Assembly: GCF_048268525.1 (NCBI RefSeq)
Contig: NZ_JBLWVH010000013.1
Span: 25,099 to 89,098, forward strand
DNA length: 64,000 bases
Direction of reading: 5' to 3'
Source of the DNA: Maricaulis sp048268525
Lineage (GTDB): Bacteria; Pseudomonadota; Alphaproteobacteria; Caulobacterales; Maricaulaceae
Translations under genes and position numbers: made by a program
Shown here: positions 8,707-18,014 of the stretch, in pieces
Layout of the letters: each line of letters opens with the position of its first letter
How positions within the stretch are numbered: position 1 is the stretch's first letter
The notes under the pieces: generated by a model
The model's database searches: none
What the model was told of the DNA's origin: nothing
What the model saw: only the letters and a program-made list of their open reading frames with translations

Positions 8707-10575
8707 ATGTCATCACAGCATTCACTTCGCGCGCCTCGACCAGACATCAACAAAAGAGGCCTGATGGTCCTGACCACGCTGCTGCCATCTGTAGCGATGG
8801 CACTGGCAGTTCTCTATCTGCTGCCTCGTGGAGTCGAGTTCAGCGACACGGGCTTCTACTACAACTCCATTTTCAACCTGCGGGAAATTGACATGCAGAC
8901 CACGCAGTTTGGCGTTGTCTGGCATGTATTTTCATTCTCCGAATCCTTCCTGTTCCACCGCATTGCGGTGTTTGTCCTCATCTGGGCTGGCGCTTACTTT
9001 CTGATCCGGCAGAGCCATGAGTTTTGTGTTGGATCCACCCCGAGCCACCTGACAGAGGCAAGCCATGTATTTCTGGCAGGGCTGGCCGTAACGCCATTTT
9101 ACCGCAACTGGGTACCGGACCCGTCCTATAACGCAATTGGATACATCCTGCTGCTGATGGTCACCGCGCTGGCGCTCAGGGTTTCAGTCCGCTTGAGACG
9201 GTCGGACACGTGTTGCCGCACCGAAATGCTGGTGACGGGAAGCCTGTTGATTCCCCTTTTTCTGACCCGGCCCTTGGCGCCACTGATCATCGCCCTTGTC
9301 GCCGTACCGCTCGTGCTGGGCTTTTCCCGACCCGATCTGCCTCGTCTTGCCAAGGCCGCAGGCTGGTTGCTCGCCGGGGTTGCCGGCTACCTTGTTTTCC
9401 AAACCCTGACGGTGGAACCGCCTTGGACAACATTGGAGCGGATCGATGGCGGATTGGAGCGTCGTGTCCTGCTTGAACGCGACGGAGCGCTGGGCCGAGG
9501 ACTTGAACGGTTTTTCGAAGACATCTCGACATTTGGCGGACGGGATTGGGCTACGTATTTGCCATTGGCTGCGTTTGCGGCCCTCGTTCTGGGTCGCAAC
9601 CTGATTCCGCCTGCCTTATCCCGAACTTCTGATTGGGTCGGGGTCGCGTTATTGCTTGGAGCGGTACTGAGCCTCGCATTTGGTCCAACCGACCTCCGAG
9701 CGCTTTACACCCAAGCTTGGTCAGGCTCTCCTGATTTCGGAGCCATGGGATTTGCTATTTTGGTTTGTGCCGTGTCGGCCCTGGTCCTTATCCCTGTGAT
9801 CGCCCTCTGGCGCCGTGCGCCGTTTGACCACTGGCTCCGGGACTGGGCGGTATTACTGGCGACACTTGCGCTTTGCGTGGCCGCCTTCTTCGGAACCGGC
9901 AGTAATTGGCTGGTGAAGTTCCAGTTCTTTGCAGGCACTCTCATCGGCCTGTTCGCCATCTTCCTGATCGCTGGCAGTGGAGGCCGGCTCTGGAAGTCGA
10001 CCGCCATCTTCCTGCTCTTGGCCTTCGCATACGTATTTCTTTCGATGAAGCACGCGTATCAACTCCCCTACCGCCTGCCGTCGGACCTCTCAACGCAGAG
10101 CGAACCAGTAGAGTCCGCGAGGGGGATGACGTTCATGCGGGTAGACCCGTCCACCCGAGGTTTCATCGAGGATATTACGTCACTACAGGAACGCCTGCCC
10201 GAGGCAGGTCCCAATCCCGCACTGATTGACCTGTCCGGTCGTTTGCCGATGGTTGCGTTTTTACTTGACCTGTCCACGCCACGAACACCCTGGGCCTTGT
10301 CAGGCTATTCAGGCTCACAGGCATTGTTCGATCATACAATTGCGAGCCTGGACCGTGCGACGGTCCGCAATGCCTGGGTCCTCCAAAGCCCCGCCCGCGA
10401 GAATTCGCACGACCCGGCGGTTCTGGCCCGGCACGGGCTGACTTTTCCAGACGATTACGAGGCCGTCCTCGAGACCTGGTCTGACTATGTCCAGTCGCCG
10501 ATCATCATCTGGATTCCGCTCCAAAACGCAGAACCGCGCGCGAACGGGGCTGGCTCAACCGAACAGGATCAATAA
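8707..10575 (+). CDS. Multi-spanning membrane protein, GT-C-like
   Basis: A 622-residue protein with roughly 11-13 hydrophobic segments spread over residues 20-450, beginning with LLPSVAMALAVLYLLP. Between the first two segments comes GVEFSDTGFYYNSIFNLRE, an acidic loop like those in membrane glycosyltransferases of the GT-C type. The last 150 residues are soluble and probably periplasmic. I found no conserved motif that fixes the family. The neighbours (glycosyltransferase, sulfotransferases, aminotransferases) suggest a role in making or exporting a surface glycan. It is convergent with the WbqC-like gene, 32 bp apart. Confidence 0.6.
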   Translation: MSSQHSLRAPRPDINKRGLMVLTTLLPSVAMALAVLYLLPRGVEFSDTGFYYNSIFNLREIDMQTTQFGVVWHVFSFSESFLFHRIAVFVLIWAGAYFLIRQSHEFCVGSTPSHLTEASHVFLAGLAVTPFYRNWVPDPSYNAIGYILLLMVTALALRVSVRLRRSDTCCRTEMLVTGSLLIPLFLTRPLAPLIIALVAVPLVLGFSRPDLPRLAKAAGWLLAGVAGYLVFQTLTVEPPWTTLERIDGGLERRVLLERDGALGRGLERFFEDISTFGGRDWATYLPLAAFAALVLGRNLIPPALSRTSDWVGVALLLGAVLSLAFGPTDLRALYTQAWSGSPDFGAMGFAILVCAVSALVLIPVIALWRRAPFDHWLRDWAVLLATLALCVAAFFGTGSNWLVKFQFFAGTLIGLFAIFLIAGSGGRLWKSTAIFLLLAFAYVFLSMKHAYQLPYRLPSDLSTQSEPVESARGMTFMRVDPSTRGFIEDITSLQERLPEAGPNPALIDLSGRLPMVAFLLDLSTPRTPWALSGYSGSQALFDHTIASLDRATVRNAWVLQSPARENSHDPAVLARHGLTFPDDYEAVLETWSDYVQSPIIIWIPLQNAEPRANGAGSTEQDQ

Positions 10576-10607
10576 GGGTTCAGCCCGGATGTGTCCCTGT
10601 ATGGAAT

Positions 10608-11351
10608 TCAGCCGTGGGCCCCGAATTTCGGCAGACTATCCAGCCAGTGTCGGACTCCGGCGGGACCGACACTCGCGATATAATCCAGAATCGACATGTG
10701 AGAGTGAAATTCTGGCCCATTCTGTGAGTACTCAGGATGGACAAAGTCCTGAAATGTCACCGACACGCCATTCTGCGCGAGAAATCCGGTATCCACATAG
10801 GCAACACCTTTGGCGCCGAGATACAGGTCGGTCGCGTCATTGGCTTGCGCAATCTCCAGCAAACGAGCGGTCAGGTCCGCGTCGGGTGCACGCGGCACAT
10901 CGCTCGCCCGGCTGAATGTGCTGGCAATCGACAGATGCGAGGAAAGCCGCTCAATCAATGGAATGGTCAGGTCCGTCAACCTCTCCGGCTGCGCCTCAAA
11001 CGCCTCTTGGAGCATGGCGATGACTGGCGCGACAAATGGTGATGACGCGTAAGCTTGGCTGATGGTCAGGATCTGCTTTCGCGCCCAATTGCGACCATAG
11101 TCAATTCGACTCTCATGCAACCTTGTATGCAATCCATCCCGCTTCACAGGGACAATCAGCCATGTCGGCCCGGCTTTGGTGCAAATACGGTTGCGGTTTC
11201 TCCAGTCGTTCTTGGTGTATTGAACATCATCCTGAAAAACAAAATGATCAACATATTCAATTTGTTCGAAATAGCCGATCCAGGGCAGATAGACCGGCTG
11301 CAGGATGCCGATGCATTTCTTCGCCCGGGCGTCATCTGACCGCCGTGCCAC
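10608..11351 (-). CDS. WbqC-like family protein
   Basis: A 247-residue protein with the WbqC signature at its N-terminus: GILQPVYLPWIGYFEQI, then DHFVFQDDVQYTKNDWRNRN. WbqC-like proteins occur in O-antigen and other surface-polysaccharide clusters, often next to aminotransferases and glycosyltransferases. They are thought to act in sugar modification, but the reaction is not firmly established. The start is GTG, whose first base is the last base of the TAG stop of the upstream glycosyltransferase, so the genes are coupled. It is the last gene of the minus-strand glycan operon. Confidence 0.82.
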   Translation of the reverse strand: MARRSDDARAKKCIGILQPVYLPWIGYFEQIEYVDHFVFQDDVQYTKNDWRNRNRICTKAGPTWLIVPVKRDGLHTRLHESRIDYGRNWARKQILTISQAYASSPFVAPVIAMLQEAFEAQPERLTDLTIPLIERLSSHLSIASTFSRASDVPRAPDADLTARLLEIAQANDATDLYLGAKGVAYVDTGFLAQNGVSVTFQDFVHPEYSQNGPEFHSHMSILDYIASVGPAGVRHWLDSLPKFGAHG

Positions 11352-12316
11352 TACCCACTCACCTTGCCGGACCGGCTTTCCGTGAACTCGACACCGTCAA
11401 TGTCCCGGATGAAATAGGCCGGCTTCCTCGATGAAATATTGAGAATTCGCAACAGGTATTGGCCGATGATGCTCATGGCCCCCAGCTGAAGGCCACCAAT
11501 CAGCAATACCGCTACCATCAACGACGACCAGCCCACCTCAACCGGTACGCCCGACAGTTTCCGCACGACTATGAATGCTGCCAGCGTAAGGCTACCGAAC
11601 ATGATAAAGAAGCCCAGCGCGCCGAGCCACCGCAACAACAGATTGGAGTTCCCGACAAGCAGGTTCGAAAACTGGCGCAACCGTCTCGAGAAAGTGTAGC
11701 GGGAACGCTCATAGGCGCTCGCATGATGCACTACATCGACGGCAACAATGTCCGTCGTCACCTGCTGGATAAGTGCGGGAATGAACGGGCGGTCACTCGA
11801 GTTTCGGAGCATGCCTTCCACGACCTGTCGCCTGATGAGTTTCATCGGGGAGATCGGGAAATCATAACCAAGAATGACGCTGTCAAATTTCGCCTTGATG
11901 CGGCTGGTCACCCGCTGCATGAGATCGTGCTTCTTGTTCCGGTAGCGCGCGATGACCACGTCATGGTCGTTGTGTTCCGCAAGCCTCTCGAGATCTTCAG
12001 GGGCTTGCTGCAAGTCATCGTCCAGCGTCAGGACCCGATCTCCCTGGCTGCGGGACAGACCACAGATCACAGCACCCGGCTTGCCGAAATTCCGGGTCAA
12101 CCGAATGACGGTCACACCAGGACGCTTGCCGACCGATCGAAGCGTGGCTGGCGCCTCCAGGCTGGGCGACCCATCATCCACAATGACGATCTCGTATCGT
12201 TCGACCTTCATTGTGGTGAACGTTTGCTCCAGCCGCTCGACCAGTTCGACCAATGGAGGTCCGGGATTGTAGGTGGGAATGATGACCGAGTACTCGCACC
12301 TGTCAGGAGATGTCAT
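11351..12316 (-). CDS. Family 2 glycosyltransferase, DPM/ArnC-like
   Basis: A 321-residue GT-A fold glycosyltransferase. The catalytic domain shows VIIPTYNPGPPL, the nucleotide-binding IVDDGSPS, and the metal-binding LTLDDDLQQAPEDL. Two hydrophobic helices follow at about residues 232-255 and 265-292, the usual C-terminal anchor of polyprenyl-phosphate glycosyltransferases (ArnC, GtrB, DPM1 types). The likely reaction is transfer of a sugar from a nucleotide donor to undecaprenyl phosphate on the cytoplasmic side. The ATG overlaps the stop of the upstream sulfotransferase (ATGA). The sugar is unknown. Confidence 0.85.
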   Translation of the reverse strand: MTSPDRCEYSVIIPTYNPGPPLVELVERLEQTFTTMKVERYEIVIVDDGSPSLEAPATLRSVGKRPGVTVIRLTRNFGKPGAVICGLSRSQGDRVLTLDDDLQQAPEDLERLAEHNDHDVVIARYRNKKHDLMQRVTSRIKAKFDSVILGYDFPISPMKLIRRQVVEGMLRNSSDRPFIPALIQQVTTDIVAVDVVHHASAYERSRYTFSRRLRQFSNLLVGNSNLLLRWLGALGFFIMFGSLTLAAFIVVRKLSGVPVEVGWSSLMVAVLLIGGLQLGAMSIIGQYLLRILNISSRKPAYFIRDIDGVEFTESRSGKVSG

Positions 12317-13320
12317 GGCCGGACCTCTGGCTGATTGATGACCCGGGAGATCAAAGCCAGACGGCGCTCGCGCCGCTGCGCCTCTGCATCAGACATGGGA
12401 CGCTGCGCCTTACCAGATGACAGGCGGCCCTCGAGGCTGACGAGCATCCGTTCCCGCTCTGTGGGAGCAATCGATTCGACGTCATTCAACATCGCGTATC
12501 CGAATTGTTTCATGAGCTTGGCGCACTTCAGCTCGATGTACAGGACGTCATCATCGGTCAGGACCGACCTGAATTTTCCCGCATTCTGACTCATCACGGG
12601 GCGCTGAAGATTGGACCAGGCATCGACTTGCTTGGCAGTCCTGGTCGTTCGCGGATTCTGGTGGGCGGAAAGCATCCCGGCATCAAATTCCACCTCCAGA
12701 TGGCGGCAAACGCCGTTCAGGACCTCGGATGGATGCGTGATCAGGTCTTCATACCGGATCTGGGCCGTCTTCTCTTCCAGACGGGGTGCAGAGAGGCATT
12801 CAATTGTCTGACTCTGGTCGGCGCACCAAATCGACACCGCTTCCTTTACCCCACCAGGCACACTGCTGGTGTTGACCCAGCTTGCAGCAACGTCACGGGG
12901 GTCGCGGACCTGGAAGACGAACCGGGCATCGGGCCAATGGTCGAGCAGAAAGGGGATAAGCCTGTAAGTATGGTTCTCCTTTACAAAGGCTTGGCTGGCT
13001 CCATCTGAGTCACACTCGCGGCGGTACATAAAGTCAAACGCCGCGGCCATGTTGGGCGAGTCGCCACACGCCTCCAAGAGTTCATCGGGCGTGAAACTGG
13101 TGTTCCAATCACCAAGAATGGTTGATCGGGCATCGTGGAAATCTGTCAGGAAGCGTGCCCGGGACTCGGGGGTGAAAGGCAGATAGTGACCTTTGTTAAG
13201 GCCGAACAACCGAAACATGTGTGTCGGTGGTGGCCCGGAAAACAGCGGATGGCCACTCATCAAAGAAGTGACCAGATTGCTCCCCGACCGCTCGCTGCAA
13301 ATCAGAAACGTGTATCGCAT
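12313..13320 (-). CDS. PAPS-dependent sulfotransferase
   Basis: A 335-residue sulfotransferase. The 5'-phosphosulfate loop is ICSERSGSNLVTSLM at residues 7-21 and the 3'-phosphate-binding motif is RFVFQVRDPRDVAASW near residue 135. These bind the sulfate donor PAPS. The acceptor is probably a carbohydrate in the glycan made by this cluster. It starts 8 bp after the DegT-like gene and its TGA overlaps the glycosyltransferase start. This is the first of two sulfotransferases in the operon; the two are not close copies of each other. Confidence 0.85.
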   Translation of the reverse strand: MRYTFLICSERSGSNLVTSLMSGHPLFSGPPPTHMFRLFGLNKGHYLPFTPESRARFLTDFHDARSTILGDWNTSFTPDELLEACGDSPNMAAAFDFMYRRECDSDGASQAFVKENHTYRLIPFLLDHWPDARFVFQVRDPRDVAASWVNTSSVPGGVKEAVSIWCADQSQTIECLSAPRLEEKTAQIRYEDLITHPSEVLNGVCRHLEVEFDAGMLSAHQNPRTTRTAKQVDAWSNLQRPVMSQNAGKFRSVLTDDDVLYIELKCAKLMKQFGYAMLNDVESIAPTERERMLVSLEGRLSSGKAQRPMSDAEAQRRERRLALISRVINQPEVRP

Positions 13321-13328
13321 GCCTCAAC

Positions 13329-14342
13329 CTATCCCGCTGACGCGTGCGCCAGATGCTCAACGACGATTTCTGAAACACGGGCCGCTTGATCCAAGGAAAA
13401 GTTTTTATCATTGAACAAGTTGACGGTCGAGCACTGGACCTCATGGGCAACCGGGCATCGCCTGGCATCGCGGTGACTCCGAAAAGAGCGGAAATGCGCG
13501 GAAGCGAACAGTCCGGCCTCGAACACCTTCTCCAACAGACGGTCTCTGTCGGGGACACGGATATTGTAGCGCCAAAGATGTTCCGCCCCAGGCAGGACGA
13601 TCTGCGCGGGCAGTTGAGCGCTGTAGACTTCATTGAGCCGGCGCTTGTGGTCCAGCACCTCTGGCAAGGCTTGCTCGACGTCTCGCCGCAAGGTTTTCCA
13701 GACAGGGCCCGAAGCGATCGGAAGCCAACTCGCCAACCAATCTGAAACCTGCCGATCGTTTCCGGCTTGCAGCTGACTGTCGGGGTCGACCTCCGTGCGG
13801 AGCGCTTCAATCAACCCCGCCTCGGCGCCGGGATCGAAGACACCCGCGGCAGATTGTAGCGTGAGCTGTTCCCTCACGAAGGCATGTCCGCCACGACCGA
13901 GGTCGAGAACCTTGCCGTATCCCGTACTGTAGACAATCGCATCAGCCTGGCCGACGCCGGCTGGTTCCGGATCAACCGCAGGCGAGCAAAGGCAGCGATC
14001 ATCAATGATGACCGTTTGTGACCCGGCGGCTTCGCGCAACCTCCCGATATCCGACGCCGCAGATCCGGAGGCGCCATAGCCGTGAATGTAGATCAGGCCG
14101 GCATGCGGACGGCCACTGCTCAGCTTCGCAATGGCCTGGTCAACATCAAGACAGTAATTGTCAGGACTAATGTCAACGACGTCGAAGCTGGCACCTGCGC
14201 TCATCAAACTGAGATAAACTGCATCGCATGCATTCGCCGGAACCAGCCAGTGGCGACACTCGGGACGACGGGAGATCTGGCCCGCGACGATTGCATGGAT
14301 CAAATGCGAGGCTCTGGGAGCTGTGACGATCCTGACGGTCAT
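13329..14342 (-). CDS. Divergent DegT/DnrJ-fold PLP protein
   Basis: A 337-residue protein with the outline of a DegT/DnrJ/EryC1 sugar aminotransferase but weak identity. The segment VIIDDRCLCSPA near residue 120 sits where the cofactor-binding Asp lies. GYGKVLDLGRGGHAFV near residue 145 matches the family motif that ends in GGA and contains the Schiff-base lysine. The usual N-terminal segments that recognise the nucleotide sugar are shortened. It may be an aminotransferase acting on another substrate, or a partner of the canonical enzyme at 16591-17751. The ATG overlaps the stop of the upstream sulfotransferase. Confidence 0.6.
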   Translation of the reverse strand: MTVRIVTAPRASHLIHAIVAGQISRRPECRHWLVPANACDAVYLSLMSAGASFDVVDISPDNYCLDVDQAIAKLSSGRPHAGLIYIHGYGASGSAASDIGRLREAAGSQTVIIDDRCLCSPAVDPEPAGVGQADAIVYSTGYGKVLDLGRGGHAFVREQLTLQSAAGVFDPGAEAGLIEALRTEVDPDSQLQAGNDRQVSDWLASWLPIASGPVWKTLRRDVEQALPEVLDHKRRLNEVYSAQLPAQIVLPGAEHLWRYNIRVPDRDRLLEKVFEAGLFASAHFRSFRSHRDARRCPVAHEVQCSTVNLFNDKNFSLDQAARVSEIVVEHLAHASAG

Positions 14343-15457
14343 CGAGTATTTCCCGCGGTCCGCAGTCGGTCATAGGCGCGCTCGAACAGGAAGGCCTTGG
14401 GGAGAAAGCCGCAGTCCGGCCGTTGGATAGCATTGAGTCTCGACAGTTCTTCATCGCGACGGCTTTCATTCCACAGGTAGTGCGAAAGCTCTGCCCGCCC
14501 GTTCTCGGCATCTTGAAAGCCACGTTCAATAGTGATTTTCCGTTCACCCGGTGTCAGCGAGGTTTCGTAGCCAAGCGCGCTCATTTCAGCGGCGCAGATT
14601 GCCTCGATAAAGGCGTTGGTCTTTGCTGAAAGATGCGTCTTGTGACGGCCTATTGTCTGCGTCGAACCCACACTTGTGTCACTGAAAGAGGAATTGCGCG
14701 GTGTACCATCAGCGGCCCCGATTTCATCGGCATCGGGCGCGATTTCGGGTGGAAGTCCGTCGCACAGGGTGGAGACCGGATTCCGGGCGAGCGACTCGAA
14801 GCGCACGGTGTGAAACCCGGGTGTACCGCTCATTGCCAACGCAAACAGCGCGGATTTACGCCATTGGCGGCAAACGAACAAAAGCGGTCTTGGACCACCC
14901 ACGAACTGCTCGCCTCTCCCGGCGAACTGTGAGGCAATGCTGTCTCTCGGGTCTCGAACAATAATGAGGCAATGATGCCCCGCCGCAAGAAGACCCGGCA
15001 CGAACTCTTCCGCAAACGTCTCTTTCCATACGATGGATTTTACCGCACCCGGCGTCTTGTAATTCGCGATTAGATAGCGCGAAAACGCCTCCAAAGGCGG
15101 CTGTCCCAGCATGGCCTCGACCCCGCTCAGCGGCGTTGCGGGGCGGGTGTACTGTCCGGAGTAGCCGTCCATGGAATCGAGCCAGCGAGTCCAGTCCTCC
15201 CGCGTTGGGATCGCCTTTTCGAGGTAGGATGTGAACTCATCTGGCGATGTGTAGGTCGCAAATTGCTGGTCTGACAATGGATAGGCCGTCGGCTGCCCCG
15301 GCGCTGCCCGGCGGGTCAGAAACGCCTGCTTCAATCCAGACAGGACCAGCGGCACGGGCTGCGGTATGCAACGTCGCCCCGGCCCTGCGGCCATGCGATC
15401 GGCGAGCAAGCCGGTCCCGGACCTTGGCGCCCCTGTGACGAAGATGAGGCCCGCCAT
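14339..15457 (-). CDS. PAPS-dependent sulfotransferase
   Basis: About 372 residues from ATG 15457. I prefer this to the upstream in-frame ATG at 15502 because GGAGGA precedes it at good distance and the catalytic motif then begins at once: GLIFVTGAPRSGTGLLADRM. The 3'-phosphate motif is LIIVRDPRDSIASQFAG near residue 175. Both are PAPS-binding features. It is probably a carbohydrate sulfotransferase. It follows the flippase-like gene by one base and overlaps the next gene by ATGA. The C-terminal 70 residues are rich in Arg and Glu and are not recognised. Confidence 0.82.
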   Translation of the reverse strand: MAGLIFVTGAPRSGTGLLADRMAAGPGRRCIPQPVPLVLSGLKQAFLTRRAAPGQPTAYPLSDQQFATYTSPDEFTSYLEKAIPTREDWTRWLDSMDGYSGQYTRPATPLSGVEAMLGQPPLEAFSRYLIANYKTPGAVKSIVWKETFAEEFVPGLLAAGHHCLIIVRDPRDSIASQFAGRGEQFVGGPRPLLFVCRQWRKSALFALAMSGTPGFHTVRFESLARNPVSTLCDGLPPEIAPDADEIGAADGTPRNSSFSDTSVGSTQTIGRHKTHLSAKTNAFIEAICAAEMSALGYETSLTPGERKITIERGFQDAENGRAELSHYLWNESRRDEELSRLNAIQRPDCGFLPKAFLFERAYDRLRTAGNTR

Positions 15458-15458
15458 T

Positions 15459-16403
15459 TCAGGTTTCCTCCGCAATTTGCGGGGGCCATACACGGGCGGC
15501 AACCGACGCGGCCGCCCATACAGCGACGCAGGTTCCTGCCGTCATCAGACGCGCCAGAACAGAAATGGATATGGCGGTCGGCGCATCGAGTCCGAATCCA
15601 ACCAGCAGGCCGGCGACCACGGCTTCGCGGACACCGACTGTTGTTCCAACGAGAGGGAGAATCGTCACGATCAACGCCAGACCGCCAACAAGAACCGCAA
15701 CATCCAGGCCGAGGGTTGCTCCGACGGACTTCGCGCTAACCCAGAGGAGGACAGATCGGGCAATCGCCGTACCCAGGCCCAACACGACGGCCATTGCGAG
15801 GCGATGCAAGGGTGTCGCCCGGATGGTCAACGCCGTGTCACGGAGGAATTGGCGCAAATTGCCGGCCATTGCTGTGTTTCGCAACACCGCAAAAACGAGA
15901 CCGGCGCCAACTGCAAGTCCGCCTCCCGCGACCAAAACCCAGCGAGCCCCCTCCGAACCGAATGTCAAACCGGCGCCATTGGTCGCGGGCGCCAGAAGCA
16001 ACAAGGCGATGCCGGTCGTGCCGAGCGTCGCGGCCAGACCGATGACCCGGGAGAGTAGAACCGCCGAGATCGCACCGCTCCACCCTATTCCCATCCTCGC
16101 TGCGCCATGCCCCCTGTAGGCGTCACCGCCAATCCAGCCGGACGGGAGAAGCGAAATGGCGCCTGCGGCAAATGTAAGCTTCATCACCGAGCGCCAGGCC
16201 CCGACGGGAATTGTGCTGAGACACATCAGGCGGGCAGCCTCGGTCGACTGGACAACGAAAACAGCAACCGCTGCCCAGATCAGCCACGACAGATCTGACG
16301 CATCGAGGACCGCCACCCACTGGTCCAACGGAACCAGCCACAAACCAATCGCGCCGAGAACCACAAGCAGAACTGGCACCGTCAGTCTCAACTCCACCCC
16401 CAA
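15459..16403 (-). CDS. Flippase-like membrane protein, LPG synthase TM family
   Basis: A 314-residue membrane protein with about eight hydrophobic segments. It matches the LPG_synthase_TM (UPF0104/AglD-like) family by the motif LLPSGWIGGDAYRGHGA near residue 90 and by LPLVGTTVGVREAVVAGLL near residue 260. Members move or use lipid-linked substrates in glycan and phospholipid modification. The annotated start is TTG 16403; GTG 16397 two codons later is equally possible, and neither has a strong ribosome site. It is the first gene of the minus-strand glycan operon and diverges from the wecE-like gene across 187 bp that should hold both promoters. Confidence 0.72.
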   Translation of the reverse strand: MGVELRLTVPVLLVVLGAIGLWLVPLDQWVAVLDASDLSWLIWAAVAVFVVQSTEAARLMCLSTIPVGAWRSVMKLTFAAGAISLLPSGWIGGDAYRGHGAARMGIGWSGAISAVLLSRVIGLAATLGTTGIALLLLAPATNGAGLTFGSEGARWVLVAGGGLAVGAGLVFAVLRNTAMAGNLRQFLRDTALTIRATPLHRLAMAVVLGLGTAIARSVLLWVSAKSVGATLGLDVAVLVGGLALIVTILPLVGTTVGVREAVVAGLLVGFGLDAPTAISISVLARLMTAGTCVAVWAAASVAARVWPPQIAEET

Positions 16404-16590
16404 GAGGCTTGGCCATCAGCCTGAAACAGCCGGCACACGCCGTTCGAAATATTGGGCTGGTCCAACCCGGTCCGGTCGCGTCCGCCGGTTGGCGGGTCGC
16501 GCGTTATTGGCTACTGATTCAGGATCGGCTCCGTTATGACCACCGGATAACAGGCTGGGACGACCGGCTAACCAAGGCAGACTTCCTACC

Positions 16591-17751
16591 ATGCCATCAT
16601 CGAATGACAATCGCGTCTCTGTCCCGTTTTGCAAGCCGGATTATTCGCCACTTGAAATGGCGCACCTGCACGCGTCTGTGGACGAGGGCCGCCTGGAAGG
16701 CGGCGGTCGTTTCACCAAGGAGTGCGAAACGCGCATCTCCACGCTCTCCGGGTGCCGCGAAGCCTATGTCGTGCCATCTTGCACCGCCGCACTTGAGATG
16801 ATGTGCCTTATCGCCGGAATGGAACCGGGCGATGAAGTCATCATGCCGTCATTCACCTTCGTTTCCACCGCGAACGCGTTTGCCATCCGGGGTGTGGTTC
16901 CGGTGTTTGTCGACGTCGATCCGGCAACCCTGAACATTTGCCCGGTGAAGGCCGAGGCGGCGATTACCGATCGGACCCGCGCGATCATGATCGTTCACTA
17001 TGCCGGTGTCCCCTGCGACATGCGTAGCCTGTGTGCCTTGGCCGACGCGCACGGGATCGACCTGCTCGAAGACGCAGCGCAGGCACTGGGGTCCGACTGG
17101 ATGGGTCAACCTCTCGGCAGTTTCGGACGCTTCGCGGGGATCAGCTTCCACCATACCAAGAACATCTCCTGTGGAGAGGGGGGTGCGCTCCTCGTCAACC
17201 ACGAGGAAGACCGACAAAGGGCCGAGTTCATTCGGGACAAGGGCACCAATCGGGCGGATTTCCTGCGCGGCCAGGAAAGCAAGTATGAATGGCTGGTCCT
17301 GGGATCCTCATATCTGCTCAGTGAATTGGCGTCGGCTGTATTGCTCGGACAACTGGAACGGGTTGATGATCTCAACGCCAAACGCATGCGACTGTGGACG
17401 CGATATCACCAGGCCTTCGACAGTCTTTCGGGTATCAGAACGCCGAGCATTCCGACCGGAGCCGGACACAACGCCCATATCTACCATTTGCGTCTTCCCA
17501 CCCCTCAACTACGGGACGCCTTCTGCCAGACGATGAAGGCAAGGAACATTGTAGCGGCGCCGCATTATGTGCCCTTGCACCAAACGCCTGGCGGCAGACT
17601 CTACGGGCGGGCGCACGGCAAGCTCGACGTCACATGTGACGCGGCCGAAACGCTGGTGAGGCTGCCCCTGTTCAGCGCCATGACCGACACCCAACAAGCC
17701 TACGTGATCAACAACGCACGCGACTTCCTGAGCGCCAACGATCTTATGTAA
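16591..17751 (+). CDS. wecE: DegT/DnrJ sugar aminotransferase, WecE-like
   Basis: A 386-residue PLP-dependent nucleotide-sugar aminotransferase. It has the full set of family marks: GRFTKECETRIS, VPSCTAALEMMCLIAGMEPG, PSFTFVSTANAFAIRG, LLEDAAQALGS, and the Schiff-base lysine in SFHHTKNISCGEGGALLV. The sequence is closest to WecE/RffA, which makes dTDP-4-amino-4,6-dideoxygalactose for surface polysaccharides. The substrate assignment is inference. It lies alone on the plus strand, divergent from the sulfotransferase operon, and ends 46 bp before the tRNA gene. Confidence 0.82.
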   Translation: MPSSNDNRVSVPFCKPDYSPLEMAHLHASVDEGRLEGGGRFTKECETRISTLSGCREAYVVPSCTAALEMMCLIAGMEPGDEVIMPSFTFVSTANAFAIRGVVPVFVDVDPATLNICPVKAEAAITDRTRAIMIVHYAGVPCDMRSLCALADAHGIDLLEDAAQALGSDWMGQPLGSFGRFAGISFHHTKNISCGEGGALLVNHEEDRQRAEFIRDKGTNRADFLRGQESKYEWLVLGSSYLLSELASAVLLGQLERVDDLNAKRMRLWTRYHQAFDSLSGIRTPSIPTGAGHNAHIYHLRLPTPQLRDAFCQTMKARNIVAAPHYVPLHQTPGGRLYGRAHGKLDVTCDAAETLVRLPLFSAMTDTQQAYVINNARDFLSANDLM

Positions 17752-17797
17752 GTTGCTGACGGGGGTGGTGTCAGACAGGGAGATGTCGGGGGGATAG

Positions 17798-17887
17798 TGG
17801 CGGAGAGAGAGGGATTCGAACCCTCGGAACGCTTGCGCGCTCAACGGTTTTCGAGACCGCCCCGTTCGACCACTCCGGCACCTCTCC
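17798..17887 (-). tRNA. tRNA-Ser(CGA)
   Basis: A 90-nt class II tRNA on the minus strand. The acceptor stem pairs GGAGAGG (17881-17887 on the complement) with TCTCTCC, the CCA end is encoded at 17798-17800, the anticodon loop reads CTCGAAA, and there is a long variable arm (GAGCGC/GCGTTC region). The T-arm has GGTTCGAATCC. The anticodon is CGA, decoding UCG serine codons. Confidence 0.95.
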
Positions 17888-17986
17888 GCGGGGAAGCGGG
17901 GTTTTGACTGACTGGGCGGATAAAATCAAGGGGGCATCACCGTGCATGCGCAGGCATGGACATGTACCGGTATACTGCCCTTTTCG

Positions 17987-18014
17987 TTGACTCTCTGACC
18001 GGCATGCGTATAAC
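17987..18014 (+). promoter_or_regulatory. Sigma70-type promoter for rplU-rpmA
   Basis: TTGACT at 17987-17992 and TATAAC at 18009-18014, 16 bp apart. It would give a leader of about 145 nt before the rplU ATG at 18168, long enough for folding or for autoregulation. The start site itself is inferred. Confidence 0.6.

Noticed and set aside
17798..17887. tRNA-Ser as an integration site for a mobile element covering the glycan cluster
   Set aside because: No integrase and no repeat of the tRNA 3' end were seen near 8.5-17.8 kb.
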